Assembly (NCBI GenBank): GCA_031285575.1 | Contig: JAITVX010000065.1 | Location: 1 to 12,383, forward strand | DNA: 12,383 nt | DNA from: Bacteroidales bacterium | GTDB taxonomy: Bacteria; Bacteroidota; Bacteroidia; Bacteroidales; VadinHA17 | Direction: 5' to 3' | Shown here: positions 1-7,465 of the stretch, one piece after another | How positions within the stretch are numbered: the stretch's first letter is position 1 | Layout: every line of letters starts with the position of its first letter | Notes under the pieces: model-generated | What the model was told of the DNA's origin: nothing | The model's input: only the letters and a program-made list of their open reading frames with translations | The model's database searches: none | Program-made: the position numbers and the translations under genes

Positions 1-970
1 CTCCGTCTTTTCGATGGTATCGGGCATTGCCGACGTGGGGCTGCGCGACGTATGGCAACTCGTATGCGGCAGAGGTTCGACGCTGGCCTCGCAGGTTGTT
101 GTCAACATAAGGCTTCCGAGGATACTTGGCGCCATACTTGCCGGAACGGCGCTGGCCGTGTCGGGAGCCGTAACGCAGAGCCTTCTCAGGAATCCGCTTG
201 CGTCGCCTTTCACCCTCGGCATTTCGGGAGCGGCGGCATTCGGAGCGGCGTTCGCCATTGTTGTGCTCGGAGCCGGAAGCGCATACAGCAGCTCGAACGA
301 CATGGCAATTATCGACAACCCATACACCGTAACACTGTCGGCCTTTGCCTGGAGCCTTGCCGCAACGGCGGCAATCATACTGCTGTCGAAATACCGCGGC
401 GCCACACCCGAAATGATTATCCTTTCGGGCATTGTTCTATCATCCCTGTTTACGGCGGGCATATCGGCCATGCAGTACTTTGCCGACAGCGTACAGCTGG
501 CCTCCATTATATTCTGGTCTTTCGGCGACCTCGACCGTGCGTCGTGGGACAACCTGTTGATACTTGCCGCCGTGCTTGTGCCCGTTCTGTTGTTCTTCTT
601 CCGCCAGGTATGGACATACAAATCGCTGCAGTCGGGCGACGAACATGCGCAGAGCCTCGGCGTTAATGTAAAGCGCGTACGCCTTGCTGGAATGGTAGCC
701 GCAGCCATGGCAACGGCTGCCGTGGTGTCGTTCTACGGCGTAATAGCCTTCGTTGGCCTTGCCGTTCCGCATATTATCCGCCGCATTACCGGCAACGACG
801 AACAGTTTCTTATTCCCGCCTCGGCCATCTTCGGAGGGTTCTTCCTGCTGCTGTCAGACACCCTGGCACGCACGGTTATTGCACCCGTAGTCCTTCCCGT
901 GGGCATACTCACCTCATTCATCGGTGCACCGATGTTCCTTTTCCTCCTCATACGAAGTATGAACAGATGA
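1..970 (+). CDS. FecCD-family ABC importer permease, 5' partial
   Basis: Inner-membrane permease of a type II ABC importer for iron-siderophore, haem or cobalamin-like substrates. The reading frame is open from base 2, so the true start is probably upstream of the window; an internal ATG at 14 gives 318 residues, slightly short of the usual ~330-345. FecCD hallmarks are clear: the RLPRILGAILAGTALAVSGA segment, then Q-LLRNPLASP-LGIS (residues ~45-70 from the ATG), the WSFGDLDRASWDN motif near the middle, and the C-terminal GVIAFVGLAVPHIIRR and LPVGILTSFIGAPMF segments. Many hydrophobic helices fit a polytopic membrane protein. Its stop overlaps the start of the ATPase gene by ATGA, which suggests translational coupling. 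A substrate-binding protein is not in the window and would be expected upstream. The substrate cannot be told from the sequence; BtuC-like or siderophore-type are both possible. Confidence 0.93.
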   Translation, partial: SVFSMVSGIADVGLRDVWQLVCGRGSTLASQVVVNIRLPRILGAILAGTALAVSGAVTQSLLRNPLASPFTLGISGAAAFGAAFAIVVLGAGSAYSSSNDMAIIDNPYTVTLSAFAWSLAATAAIILLSKYRGATPEMIILSGIVLSSLFTAGISAMQYFADSVQLASIIFWSFGDLDRASWDNLLILAAVLVPVLLFFFRQVWTYKSLQSGDEHAQSLGVNVKRVRLAGMVAAAMATAAVVSFYGVIAFVGLAVPHIIRRITGNDEQFLIPASAIFGGFFLLLSDTLARTVIAPVVLPVGILTSFIGAPMFLFLLIRSMNR

Positions 971-1716
971 TAAATGCAAGGAATATAGAATTTGGCTACA
1001 GTGCCGCACCCGTGCTTCGCAACATAAGCTGCACCATTGGCAGAGGCAGCCTGGTGGCGCTTGTGGGGCCCAACGGATCGGGCAAAAGCACACTTGTCAA
1101 ATGCATAGGTGGCATACTCAAGGTACGCAAAGGAGATATACTGATAGATGGCAAAGATACTGAATCGTATTCGCCCAATGCAATGGCCCGTAAGGTTGCA
1201 TACGTTCCGCAGAGCGAGAGCCGGCAGGCGCCCGCTACAGTGTTCGACACGGTGCTTACCGGGCGCAAGCCCTACATAGGGTGGAAACCCTCGGAAAGCG
1301 ACCTCCATATTGCCGCCCGTGCGCTCGAACTGCTCGACATGGAACACCTCGCAATGAAAAGGACCGACGAACTGAGCGGCGGACAGCGCCAGACAGTAAT
1401 GATTGCCCGCGCACTTGCCCAGGAGCCCGAAATACTGCTTCTCGACGAGCCAACGGCCAACCTCGACGTAAGGCACCAGATGGAAGTAATGGAGGTACTG
1501 AAAAAACTGTCGGCGCAGGGTATCACTATCGTAATAGCTATACACGACATCAACATGGCCTTCCGCTACGCAGGCGTCATAATGATGCTGAAAGAAGGGC
1601 GCGTATTTTCGTGCGGCCCTCGCGAAACAGTAACCGCCGTAATGATTGAAGAACTGTACGGCATAAAAGCCTCGATAATAACTGTTGACGGCATTCAATA
1701 TGTTATTGTCAGATAG
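967..1716 (+). CDS. ABC importer ATPase, FecE/BtuD-like
   Basis: Cytoplasmic nucleotide-binding subunit (249 aa) that powers the permease encoded just upstream. All ABC motifs are intact: Walker A GPNGSGKS at residues ~34-41, Q-loop in AYVPQSE, signature LSGGQRQ, Walker B ILLLDEPTANLD with the catalytic glutamate, and the H-loop histidine in IAIHD. Length and layout match the FecE/BtuD/HmuV class. The start ATG at 967 shares four bases with the permease stop, so the two genes are almost certainly co-transcribed and coupled. No convincing hairpin terminator follows at 1717-1780; a nine-T run at 1772-1780 lacks a clear stem before it. Substrate class (ferric siderophore, haem or cobalamin) is unresolved. 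Confidence 0.95.
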   Translation: MINARNIEFGYSAAPVLRNISCTIGRGSLVALVGPNGSGKSTLVKCIGGILKVRKGDILIDGKDTESYSPNAMARKVAYVPQSESRQAPATVFDTVLTGRKPYIGWKPSESDLHIAARALELLDMEHLAMKRTDELSGGQRQTVMIARALAQEPEILLLDEPTANLDVRHQMEVMEVLKKLSAQGITIVIAIHDINMAFRYAGVIMMLKEGRVFSCGPRETVTAVMIEELYGIKASIITVDGIQYVIVR

Positions 1717-1910
1717 TGGCTGTAACTCTTCGGTCCTGCGAAATCCTGTTATCTCTCAATCCACTGCACTGTTTTTTTTTACAAAAAGAATCTTCTTTCG
1801 GGGGTACAAAATCCACCCGGTTGCCATTTTCGTCAATCATGAACCTCTGGTAGTTCCATGTAACTTTGGCGCAATGCTGAGCAGGCACCGGTTGCCTTTT
1901 ATAAAGGTTT
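1709..1910 (-). pseudogene. Glutathione-peroxidase-like C-terminal fragment
   Basis: On the minus strand, translation of roughly 1864-1799 gives VTWNYQRFMIDENGNRVDF followed by VPP. This resembles the C-terminal part of glutathione peroxidases, where a conserved W-N-[FY] (part of the catalytic tetrad) is followed by a [KR]-[FY]-[LM]-[IV]-D/N-x-x-G strand. The N-terminal part, with the peroxidatic Cys/Sec and its surroundings, is not found in any minus-strand frame upstream. The open frame begins only at 2014 and its first ~35 residues do not look like the family. The frame then runs through an A9 homopolymer (T9 on the plus strand, 1772-1780) and ends at 1709, just inside the ATPase gene. I read it as a remnant of a lost gene. 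The homology call is by eye on about 23 residues, so confidence is modest. Confidence 0.42.
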
Positions 1911-1952
1911 CCACTTTGTTTAGCTGGCGCAGGCGCAGAAAGAAACCGGAAT

Positions 1953-2258
1953 ATGTTCTGCGCCCCGGACGCAGAAGGGTTTTTCTTTGCAGAGGTTGTC
2001 GCTGCAATCGGCAAAGTGGCTCATGTCGAAACTGTACGAGGGTTGGGTTACTCTTATGTCTTCATACACCGGCATTTGTATATGACAGCCTACATCGACA
2101 TAGACAACTCCCTGCTGGATCGGTTCGTCGAACAGTACAGCCTCGACCAGTGGTGGCAGATGGAGGGCGACACCCAAAAGCATTACCCGTTCAGCGAGTT
2201 TTATACAACGGGCGCAGGAAGCGGCACAATTGTACGAATACCAAATATGCCCTCTTAA
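1953..2258 (+). CDS. Unrecognised ORF, possible gene remnant
   Basis: A 101-codon open frame whose second half (from about 2083) looks protein-like: acidic and aromatic, with the segments YIDIDNSLLDRFVEQY and DQWWQMEGDTQKHYPF. I do not recognise the family. Its stop codon lies 15 bases before a GC-rich hairpin followed by a T run, the expected position for the terminator of a real plus-strand gene. Against it, the first ~45 residues are undistinguished, no good start signal is visible at 1953, and a minus-strand frame (2183-1920) is open across the same stretch. It may be the C-terminal fragment of a larger gene truncated on its 5' side. No function is proposed. Confidence 0.3.
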   Translation: MFCAPDAEGFFFAEVVAAIGKVAHVETVRGLGYSYVFIHRHLYMTAYIDIDNSLLDRFVEQYSLDQWWQMEGDTQKHYPFSEFYTTGAGSGTIVRIPNMPS

Positions 2259-2272
2259 AAACGACGGATGAT

Positions 2273-2294
2273 AAAGCCCCGGCGAGGGGCTTTT
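2273..2294 (+). terminator. Rho-independent terminator
   Basis: An 8-bp stem AAAGCCCC / GGGGCTTT closes a 5-base loop (GGCGA) and runs into TTTT followed by a pyrimidine-rich stretch. It lies 15 bases after the stop of the plus-strand frame ending at 2258. On the minus strand the stem is followed by only three T residues, so plus-strand termination is the better reading, with some bidirectional activity possible. Confidence 0.6.
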
Positions 2295-2345
2295 CTGTCT
2301 TCGTCCTGTGCCACTTGCTGCCAGAAGAGTTCACGTCCTTTTCCA

Positions 2346-2379
2346 TTGATACACAGATCGAAAAATCGATTTATCTTTG
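2346..2379 (+). promoter_or_regulatory. Bacteroidota-type promoter of the HTH gene
   Basis: TATCTTTG at 2372-2379 is a perfect match to the TAnnTTTG -7 element used by Bacteroidota primary sigma factor. A TTG at 2346-2348 lies 23 bases upstream, close to the -33 position. Predicted transcription would start near 2386, about 30 bases before the ATG at 2418. No experimental support. Confidence 0.55.
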
Positions 2380-2417
2380 CTCTCCCCGTGATATGAACGA
2401 TTAAAAAGCAAAGAAAT

Positions 2418-2702
2418 ATGGAGATAATAAGTATGGATTCACGGGTTTTCGACGACCTTGCAGGGTGTATGGAAACCATAGAAGAAAAGGCCGAAAGGCT
2501 GCACCGCAATCAGGCCGATCTGCGGCTCAAAAAATGGCTCGACAATCAGGAGGTTTGCCAGACGTTGGGTATTACGAAGCGTACTTTGCAAACCTATCGC
2601 GAAAATGGACTGTTTCCTCATGGCCGCATCCGGCACAAGGTTTTTTACAAGCTGGAAGATGTGACAAAGTTGTTGGAATCGTCGCACCATTCAAAACAGT
2701 AG
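2418..2702 (+). CDS. Small helix-turn-helix (MerR/excisionase-like) protein
   Basis: A 94-residue protein of a type common in Bacteroidota, often found next to conjugative transposons and other integrative elements. The N-terminal ~30 residues (MEIISMDSRVFDDL...) are probably helical or coiled-coil. The HTH_17-like DNA-binding domain occupies about residues 40-87: DNQEVCQTLGITKRTLQTYR gives the helix-turn-helix, and the wing-like part ends with HKVFYKLEDVTKLLE. Such proteins act as recombination directionality factors or small transcriptional regulators. Here no integrase, relaxase or att repeat is visible beside it, so it appears to be an orphan in a decayed accessory patch. It has its own promoter candidate at 2346-2379. 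The ATG at 2418 is preceded by an A-rich stretch as usual in this phylum; an in-frame ATG at 2433 is an alternative start. Confidence 0.82.
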   Translation: MEIISMDSRVFDDLAGCMETIEEKAERLHRNQADLRLKKWLDNQEVCQTLGITKRTLQTYRENGLFPHGRIRHKVFYKLEDVTKLLESSHHSKQ

Positions 2703-2746
2703 CGCGATGAACAGTCTGATGACTTAACCATATATATGGCAAGATA

Positions 2747-2884
2747 ATGAGTAAACGATTAAGTAACATTTGGAGAAAAATAAAGAAATTCAAGTGGAAT
2801 GATAATTCCTGGCATAATATGTTGATAATAGGTATGACAGACGAAATAATCGGTATTGTACAGCTAGTTAAACTGGGTCTTTAG
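2747..2884 (+). CDS. Hypothetical 45-residue ORF
   Basis: An ATG at 2747 opens 45 codons ending in TAG at 2882-2884. The peptide starts with a basic, amphipathic stretch (MSKRLSNIWRKIKKFKW) and has a more hydrophobic second half (IIGMTDEIIGIVQLVKLGL). It sits 44 bases after the HTH gene in the same direction, in DNA that is more AT-rich than its neighbours. No ribosome-binding site or homologue is recognised. It could be a small basic peptide, a gene remnant or a chance frame. Confidence 0.2.
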   Translation: MSKRLSNIWRKIKKFKWNDNSWHNMLIIGMTDEIIGIVQLVKLGL

Positions 2885-2940
2885 ATTACGACCGATAAGG
2901 AAATGGCAAAAGCCCTTTGGAAAAGTCTATTCTTTTTTAC

Positions 2941-5298
2941 TTAAAACCTGAAGTTATATGTAAAGTAGGGCGTTATTCCATACAGGTAAAGTTTATATGC
3001 CTGCATGTTACTTTCTTTCATTTTAACAAAGAGCGAGAATATGTTTTTGTGGTCATATACGTTATAAATCCCGAAACTCAGTTCGGGCTTCCAGCGGCTG
3101 TTCTGTTTCCGGGGGTTTTTGTAGGTAAACGATATGTCGAGCCTGTGGTATGGCGGCAGTTCGTAGCCGTTACGTTCGGAGTAGTAGTTGAATATGGCTC
3201 CGTAGTAGCTGAATGCTCCTTCTGGCATGGTAATGTAGCCGCCGGAGGTGTATTTGAAAACCGCCCCGGCGCTGAGACCCAGCGACAGCCTGTACATCAG
3301 CGCCGCCGACAGGTTGTGCCGCTTGTCGTAGCTGGCCGGGTATGGCCGCCCGGCGTTAATGCCTTCTATCTGCCTTGTAACTTTCGACAGCGAATAGCTG
3401 AACCATCCGGTAAGATTGCCTTTCTTTTTTTCTACATAGAACTCGACGCCGTATGCTTCGCCCCTGCCCGAAAGGATGCTGGCTTCAACCTGAGGGTTAA
3501 GGAACAGGTCGGCATTGTCGCGGTAGTCGATAATGTTGAACAGCTGTTTGTAGTAGAGCTCAACGCTCAGCTCAAACATGCTGTTGTAAAACAAGCTGTA
3601 GTATCCGGCCGAATACTGGCTTGTGCGTTGGGGCTTTATGTTCCGGCCGGCCGGAACCCATATATCAGTTGGCAGCCCGAGCGACGAGTTTGACAGCAGA
3701 TGCCGGTATTGCGAAACATGGGTGTAGGAAACCTTTACGGAGTTGCCGCTGTTAATCATATACCTTAAATCGAAGCGCGGCTCGGGGCTTCCGTAATACT
3801 GTATCAGTTCTCTGTGCCGGTAGTGCGTGGTGTCGGTAATTTCTCCCGTTTCAGACCATGAATAGACGTCGCCTTTGCCCAGCAGGAAAAACATGGGATA
3901 CCTCAGCCCGTAGTTAACGGTTATCCTGCTACCTATCTTCTGTTCGTTCGAGAGGTATGCGGTGGTTTCCACCGAATTTCTCTGTTCCAGTTCAAATGCC
4001 CTGGTTATCGACACAGAGTCGCGCGGCTCTATCCCTCCGGGGAAATAGCTGTGCCTTTCGGCTGCTATTCCAAAGCTCATGTGGTTTGAAGGGTTTATGA
4101 AGTAATCGACGTCGTACTTCAAGTCAACTTCGCCCATTGCCGACAACCATTCAAAATTTCTGATGTCTTCTTTCAGTATATACGAATAGTTGTAGCGGCT
4201 GTATATCAGTGTGGCGTTTGAAAAGAGCCTCGAATTTAATATGTGGTTCCAGCGGGCGGTTGCGGCGCGGTTGCCCCAGTCCATGCTTGCGTCACTGTTT
4301 ACAGTGTAGCAGTAAAAATGATCGTTACCGGCATAGCCCGAAAAGTAGAGATGGTTTTTGGCGTTTATGCTGAAGTTGGCCTTTGCATTGAAATCGTAAA
4401 AGTTGATTTCGTTATTTGCATTAAAATTTTGTAACGCCGACACACGGAGTTCCTGCCCCAGCCGCCCGATGGCGTTAAATACCGACCCTGCGTAGCTGTA
4501 CCTGCCGCTTACGATAAACGACGACCGGCCTTCCTTAATCGGGGCTTCGACCGACAGCCGCCCGGCAATAAGCCCTGCGCCTCCTGCAACTTCAGGCCGA
4601 CGGTTGTTGCCGTCTTTCATCCTGATGTCGATTATTGACGAAAGTTTGCCGCCATACCTGGCCGGGAACGCCGACTTGTAAACATTAACGCTGCTTATGG
4701 CGTCGGGGTTGAAGGTGGAGAAGAAACCAAGGGCATGCGAAGGATTGTATATGGGGGCGTCGTCGAGCAGGAACAGGTTCTGGTCGAACGAACCGCCACG
4801 CACCGAAAGGTTTGTTGTTCCCTCGTTTGCAGTTTGAATGCCGGGGAAGTACTGAAGGTTTTTTATTATATCAACCTCGCCGGCAGCCACAGGAGTAAGC
4901 CTGGCAGCGCCAAGGTTAAGGCTGTTTACACCCGCCTGTCGCAGAACCGCATTGCTGGTGGCGGCAGCTTCCACAATCACCTCGCCAAGCGCAGCAATAT
5001 CGGGCTGAAGGGCAACGTTTACTGTGGTGTCGCCTGAAAGTGCAATTTGCACGGTAGCCGTTTTATACCCGACAAATGAAAACGTTACGCTGTAACTTCC
5101 CTGCGGAACGGTAAGCGAATAAAACCCGTAGCTGTTTGTCAGCACGCCGGCACTGCGGTCTTTAATAAGAACAGCGGCGCCAATAAGTTTTTCGCCGCTT
5201 TCCGAATCGAAAACATTTCCGAAGAACGTACCGTTCTGCGAAAACAGCAATGCCTGAAAGCTCAGGACAAACAAAAAGAATAATGCTGTTTTTTTCAT
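2941..5298 (-). CDS. TonB-dependent receptor with carboxypeptidase-regulatory-like domain
   Basis: A 785-residue outer-membrane active-transport receptor. The signal peptide is residues ~1-20 (MKKTALFFLFVLSFQALLFS). Next comes a carboxypeptidase-regulatory-like beta-sandwich (~22-105; GNVFDSESGEKLIGAAVLI, SYGFYSLTVPQGSY, VGYKTATV). The plug domain (~120-230) includes GEVDIIKNLQYFPGIQ, SVRGGSFDQNLFLLDDAPIYNP and ARYGGKLSSIIDIRMKDG. The 22-strand-type barrel fills the rest and ends in the aromatic tail FTYNFRF, with a terminal Phe as expected for BAM-inserted barrels. No SusD-like lipoprotein follows, so this is not a polysaccharide-utilisation receptor pair. The ligand is unknown; the nearby FecCD-type importer makes a metal chelate or cobalamin thinkable, but the two lie on opposite strands with an accessory stretch between them. 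Upstream on the same strand is uup, 243 bp away; a separate promoter candidate is at 5361-5368. Confidence 0.95.
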   Translation of the reverse strand: MKKTALFFLFVLSFQALLFSQNGTFFGNVFDSESGEKLIGAAVLIKDRSAGVLTNSYGFYSLTVPQGSYSVTFSFVGYKTATVQIALSGDTTVNVALQPDIAALGEVIVEAAATSNAVLRQAGVNSLNLGAARLTPVAAGEVDIIKNLQYFPGIQTANEGTTNLSVRGGSFDQNLFLLDDAPIYNPSHALGFFSTFNPDAISSVNVYKSAFPARYGGKLSSIIDIRMKDGNNRRPEVAGGAGLIAGRLSVEAPIKEGRSSFIVSGRYSYAGSVFNAIGRLGQELRVSALQNFNANNEINFYDFNAKANFSINAKNHLYFSGYAGNDHFYCYTVNSDASMDWGNRAATARWNHILNSRLFSNATLIYSRYNYSYILKEDIRNFEWLSAMGEVDLKYDVDYFINPSNHMSFGIAAERHSYFPGGIEPRDSVSITRAFELEQRNSVETTAYLSNEQKIGSRITVNYGLRYPMFFLLGKGDVYSWSETGEITDTTHYRHRELIQYYGSPEPRFDLRYMINSGNSVKVSYTHVSQYRHLLSNSSLGLPTDIWVPAGRNIKPQRTSQYSAGYYSLFYNSMFELSVELYYKQLFNIIDYRDNADLFLNPQVEASILSGRGEAYGVEFYVEKKKGNLTGWFSYSLSKVTRQIEGINAGRPYPASYDKRHNLSAALMYRLSLGLSAGAVFKYTSGGYITMPEGAFSYYGAIFNYYSERNGYELPPYHRLDISFTYKNPRKQNSRWKPELSFGIYNVYDHKNIFSLFVKMKESNMQAYKLYLYGITPYFTYNFRF

Positions 5299-5360
5299 TT
5301 AATAATATACCTGTTCGGAAAACGATTTCCCGGTAATTTGTTTACTGCAATAAATTTCCG

Positions 5361-5368
5361 CAAAAATA
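5361..5368 (-). promoter_or_regulatory. -7 promoter element of the TonB receptor gene
   Basis: Read on the minus strand this is TATTTTTG, matching TAnnTTTG. At 5390-5393 the minus strand reads TTTA, a 3-of-4 match to the TTTG -33 element with 21-base spacing. Transcription would start near 5354, leaving a leader of about 55 bases. The surrounding intergenic stretch 5299-5541 is AT-rich and otherwise holds only the weak inverted repeats at 5411-5441. Confidence 0.45.
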
Positions 5369-5400
5369 TTGCAATAAAATATTAATCTGTAAAAAAGCAT

Positions 5401-5441
5401 TAAAAATCTGTTACGGTTTTAACCGTTTTTATCTGCCGTAA
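5401..5441 (-). terminator. Weak candidate terminator after uup
   Basis: On the minus strand TTACGG (5441-5436) can pair with CCGTAA (5416-5411), followed within two bases by ATTTTTA (5407-5401). Inside the loop sits a second palindrome, ACGGTTAAAACCGT (5426-5413), with 6-bp arms. The stem is short and AT-rich, so this may be a weak terminator between uup and the receptor gene, or only a fortuitous inverted repeat. Confidence 0.28.
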
Positions 5442-5541
5442 AACATAAAACAAACTGCCAGGGGAAAAGGGTATTTAAGTCATGTTTTACAAATAAGTCC
5501 AATATTCTGTTCACAGTATGTGAGTGAGCTGTTCTCTCGCA

Positions 5542-7401
5542 TCATGTATCTTTTTCGCTAAGTTCAAGCCATCTCATTTCCTTGCTGTCGAGCTCGCTTA
5601 TTATGGCTCCATACTGTTCCGATTTCTGCTGGAGTTCTTCGTGCAACAGGGCGGTACTGTTGAGAGCCGCTTCTATTTGATGTTTTTCGGCTTCGAGCTT
5701 CTCTATTACGGCTGCAAGCTGTTCAAACTCCCTTTTCTCGGCAAAGGTCATTCTATTTTTCGCAGGCTTTGAAGCCGGAGCCTTAATGATGGAAGATGCC
5801 GACTGACGGTTTCCGGCGTTTTCCACACCGTTACTTTCGCGCAGTTGCGTATAGTTGCCGGGGAAATTGCGTATAACGCCACTGTCGCGGAATTCAAATA
5901 TATGATCAACCACCTTGTCCATAAAGTAACGGTCGTGCGAAACAACCAGTACGCAGCCGGCAAAGGTGGCCAGGTATTCTTCAAGAACGTTGAGCGTAAT
6001 AATATCGAGGTCGTTTGTGGGCTCGTCGAGTATGAGGAAGTTGGGGCTGCGTATCAGCACCGTAAGGAGGTAGAGCCGCCGCCTTTCACCACCCGACAGT
6101 TTGCGGATGAGCGTATATTGACGGTCGGGCGGGAACAGGAAGTAATTCATAAACTGCGACGCCGATACCGTTGAGCCGTTGCCGAGCGTTACCGTTTCGG
6201 CTATGTTCCTTACGGCTTCGGCAACTGTCATTTCGCTGTCGAACTCAATGCCTTCCTGCCTGTAGTAGCCAAACACCACCGTTTCGCCCTTTTCAACGGT
6301 TCCCGAATCGGGTGGCATTGCGCCGGTAATTATGTTCAGCAGCGAACTTTTACCGGCGCCGTTGCGCCCTGTGAGGCCGGTTTTTTCGTACCTGTTGAAC
6401 GAGTATGAGAAACCGCTGAACAGAGGCCTGCCACCATACGACTTGGATATGTTTTTAAGGTCGAGTATTTTTCCGCCGAGCCGGGCTGTGTTTACGTTTA
6501 TGGCAATGGCCTTTTCGCCCGCTCCCTGTGTGGCTCTTTCGCGGAGGCTGTAGAAGGCGTCGATGCGCGATTTCGACTTGTGGCTCCGCGCCCTGGGCAT
6601 GCGCCTCATCCACTCAAGCTCCGTGCGCAGGAGGTTGTTTGCCCTGTCTGTACCGGCCTTTTCAATGCGCTCGCGTTCCTCTTTTCTTTCGAGGTAGCTG
6701 CGGTAGTTGCCGGGATAGCTGAATATGCGCGATGGCGTAAGTTCCATTATAACGTTGCATACGCGGTCGAGAAAATACCGGTCGTGCGTTACCATAAGCA
6801 CTGTGCGGTTCGACCTGCCAAGGTATTCCTCAAGCCATTCAATCATGTCGATGTCTAAATGATTGGTAGGCTCGTCGAGAATAAGCAGGTCGGAATCTTC
6901 AACAAGTGTTTTGGCCAGCGCCACCCTTTTCCTCTCGCCTCCCGAAAGGCGGCCTACTGTCGCCAGAGGCTCATGCAGCTTCAGCCTGTCGAGAATTTGC
7001 CGCACGGCCACCTCGCAGTCCCATGCCTTCAGGTCGTCCATCTTCTGAATAAGCCCTTCGATATTGCTGTTGCCACCCGAAAGCGTCGCCCGTTCATACT
7101 CGCGCACGGTGGCAAACAGAGGGCTGTCGCCGGAAAACAGCTCGTCGATAATGGTGTTCAATTCGTTCAGCGCCGGATATTGCCTCAGATAGGCAGTTTT
7201 AAGGCCGCGCCTGAAGCTGAGCGAGCCGCTGTCTGACGCCTCAACGCCGGCCAGTATGTCGAGCAACGACGACTTGCCTGCGCCGTTCATGGCTATAAGC
7301 GCCACCCTGTCGTCTTTGTCGATGTTGAAAGATATGTCGTGAAACAGAATCCTGTCGCCAATGCGCCTCGATATATTGTCGGCCTGAAGATAACTTGTCA
7401 T
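5542..7401 (-). CDS. uup: ABC-F ATPase, Uup-type
   Basis: A 619-residue soluble tandem ABC protein without membrane segments, of the ABC-F class that acts on ribosomes; Uup of E. coli has also been linked to DNA-junction binding and transposon excision. Domain 1: Walker A variant AMNGAGKS (~37-44), signature LSGGERKRVALAKTL (~152-166), Walker B LLILDEPTNHLDI. Linker ~240-290 is arginine-rich (MRRMPRARSHKSKSRIDAFY), matching the P-site tRNA interaction motif region. Domain 2: Walker A GRNGAGKS (~345-352), signature LSGGERRRL, Walker B LILDEPTNDLDI. The HLD/DLD pair in the two Walker B extensions and the C-terminal coiled coil (~555-619) point to Uup and away from EttA. The start at 7401 lies 64 bp from the divergently read nth gene and has a good promoter at 7418-7450. 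Confidence 0.93.
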   Translation of the reverse strand: MTSYLQADNISRRIGDRILFHDISFNIDKDDRVALIAMNGAGKSSLLDILAGVEASDSGSLSFRRGLKTAYLRQYPALNELNTIIDELFSGDSPLFATVREYERATLSGGNSNIEGLIQKMDDLKAWDCEVAVRQILDRLKLHEPLATVGRLSGGERKRVALAKTLVEDSDLLILDEPTNHLDIDMIEWLEEYLGRSNRTVLMVTHDRYFLDRVCNVIMELTPSRIFSYPGNYRSYLERKEERERIEKAGTDRANNLLRTELEWMRRMPRARSHKSKSRIDAFYSLRERATQGAGEKAIAINVNTARLGGKILDLKNISKSYGGRPLFSGFSYSFNRYEKTGLTGRNGAGKSSLLNIITGAMPPDSGTVEKGETVVFGYYRQEGIEFDSEMTVAEAVRNIAETVTLGNGSTVSASQFMNYFLFPPDRQYTLIRKLSGGERRRLYLLTVLIRSPNFLILDEPTNDLDIITLNVLEEYLATFAGCVLVVSHDRYFMDKVVDHIFEFRDSGVIRNFPGNYTQLRESNGVENAGNRQSASSIIKAPASKPAKNRMTFAEKREFEQLAAVIEKLEAEKHQIEAALNSTALLHEELQQKSEQYGAIISELDSKEMRWLELSEKDT

Positions 7402-7417
7402 AAATATTTAAATGGAG

Positions 7418-7450
7418 CAAAGATAAAAAGTGTTACCTTACCGGCGCAAA
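7418..7450 (-). promoter_or_regulatory. Bacteroidota-type promoter of uup
   Basis: On the minus strand TTTG (7450-7447) is followed after 21 bases by TATCTTTG (7425-7418), a textbook -33/-7 pair for this phylum. Predicted transcription starts near 7411, only about 10 bases before the ATG at 7401, so the leader would be very short. No comparable plus-strand promoter for nth is visible in the shared 64-bp gap. Confidence 0.6.
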
Positions 7451-7465
7451 ATTTATTCATGCAAA

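Noticed and set aside
733..1698. 321-codon minus-strand open frame
   Set aside because: It lies antisense to the intact permease and ATPase genes, is rich in Cys, His and Tyr with no domain features, and is explained by codon bias of those genes.
1772..1780. T9 run as terminator of the importer operon
   Set aside because: No stable stem could be drawn immediately upstream on the plus strand.
1861..1868. TAACTTTG as a plus-strand promoter for the frame at 1953
   Set aside because: It matches the -7 consensus but has no TTTG-like element about 21 bases upstream and coincides with the conserved K-V-T codons of the GPx-like fragment; probably chance.
1685..2404. 239-codon plus-strand open frame across the accessory patch
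   Set aside because: Basic, low-information sequence that starts inside the ATPase gene and runs antisense to the GPx-like fragment and through the terminator; not credible as a protein.
2917..3693. 258-codon plus-strand open frame
   Set aside because: Antisense shadow of the TonB receptor barrel, with no recognisable domain.
6528..7236. Plus-strand open frames opposite uup
   Set aside because: Antisense to conserved ABC-F motifs and without any features of their own.
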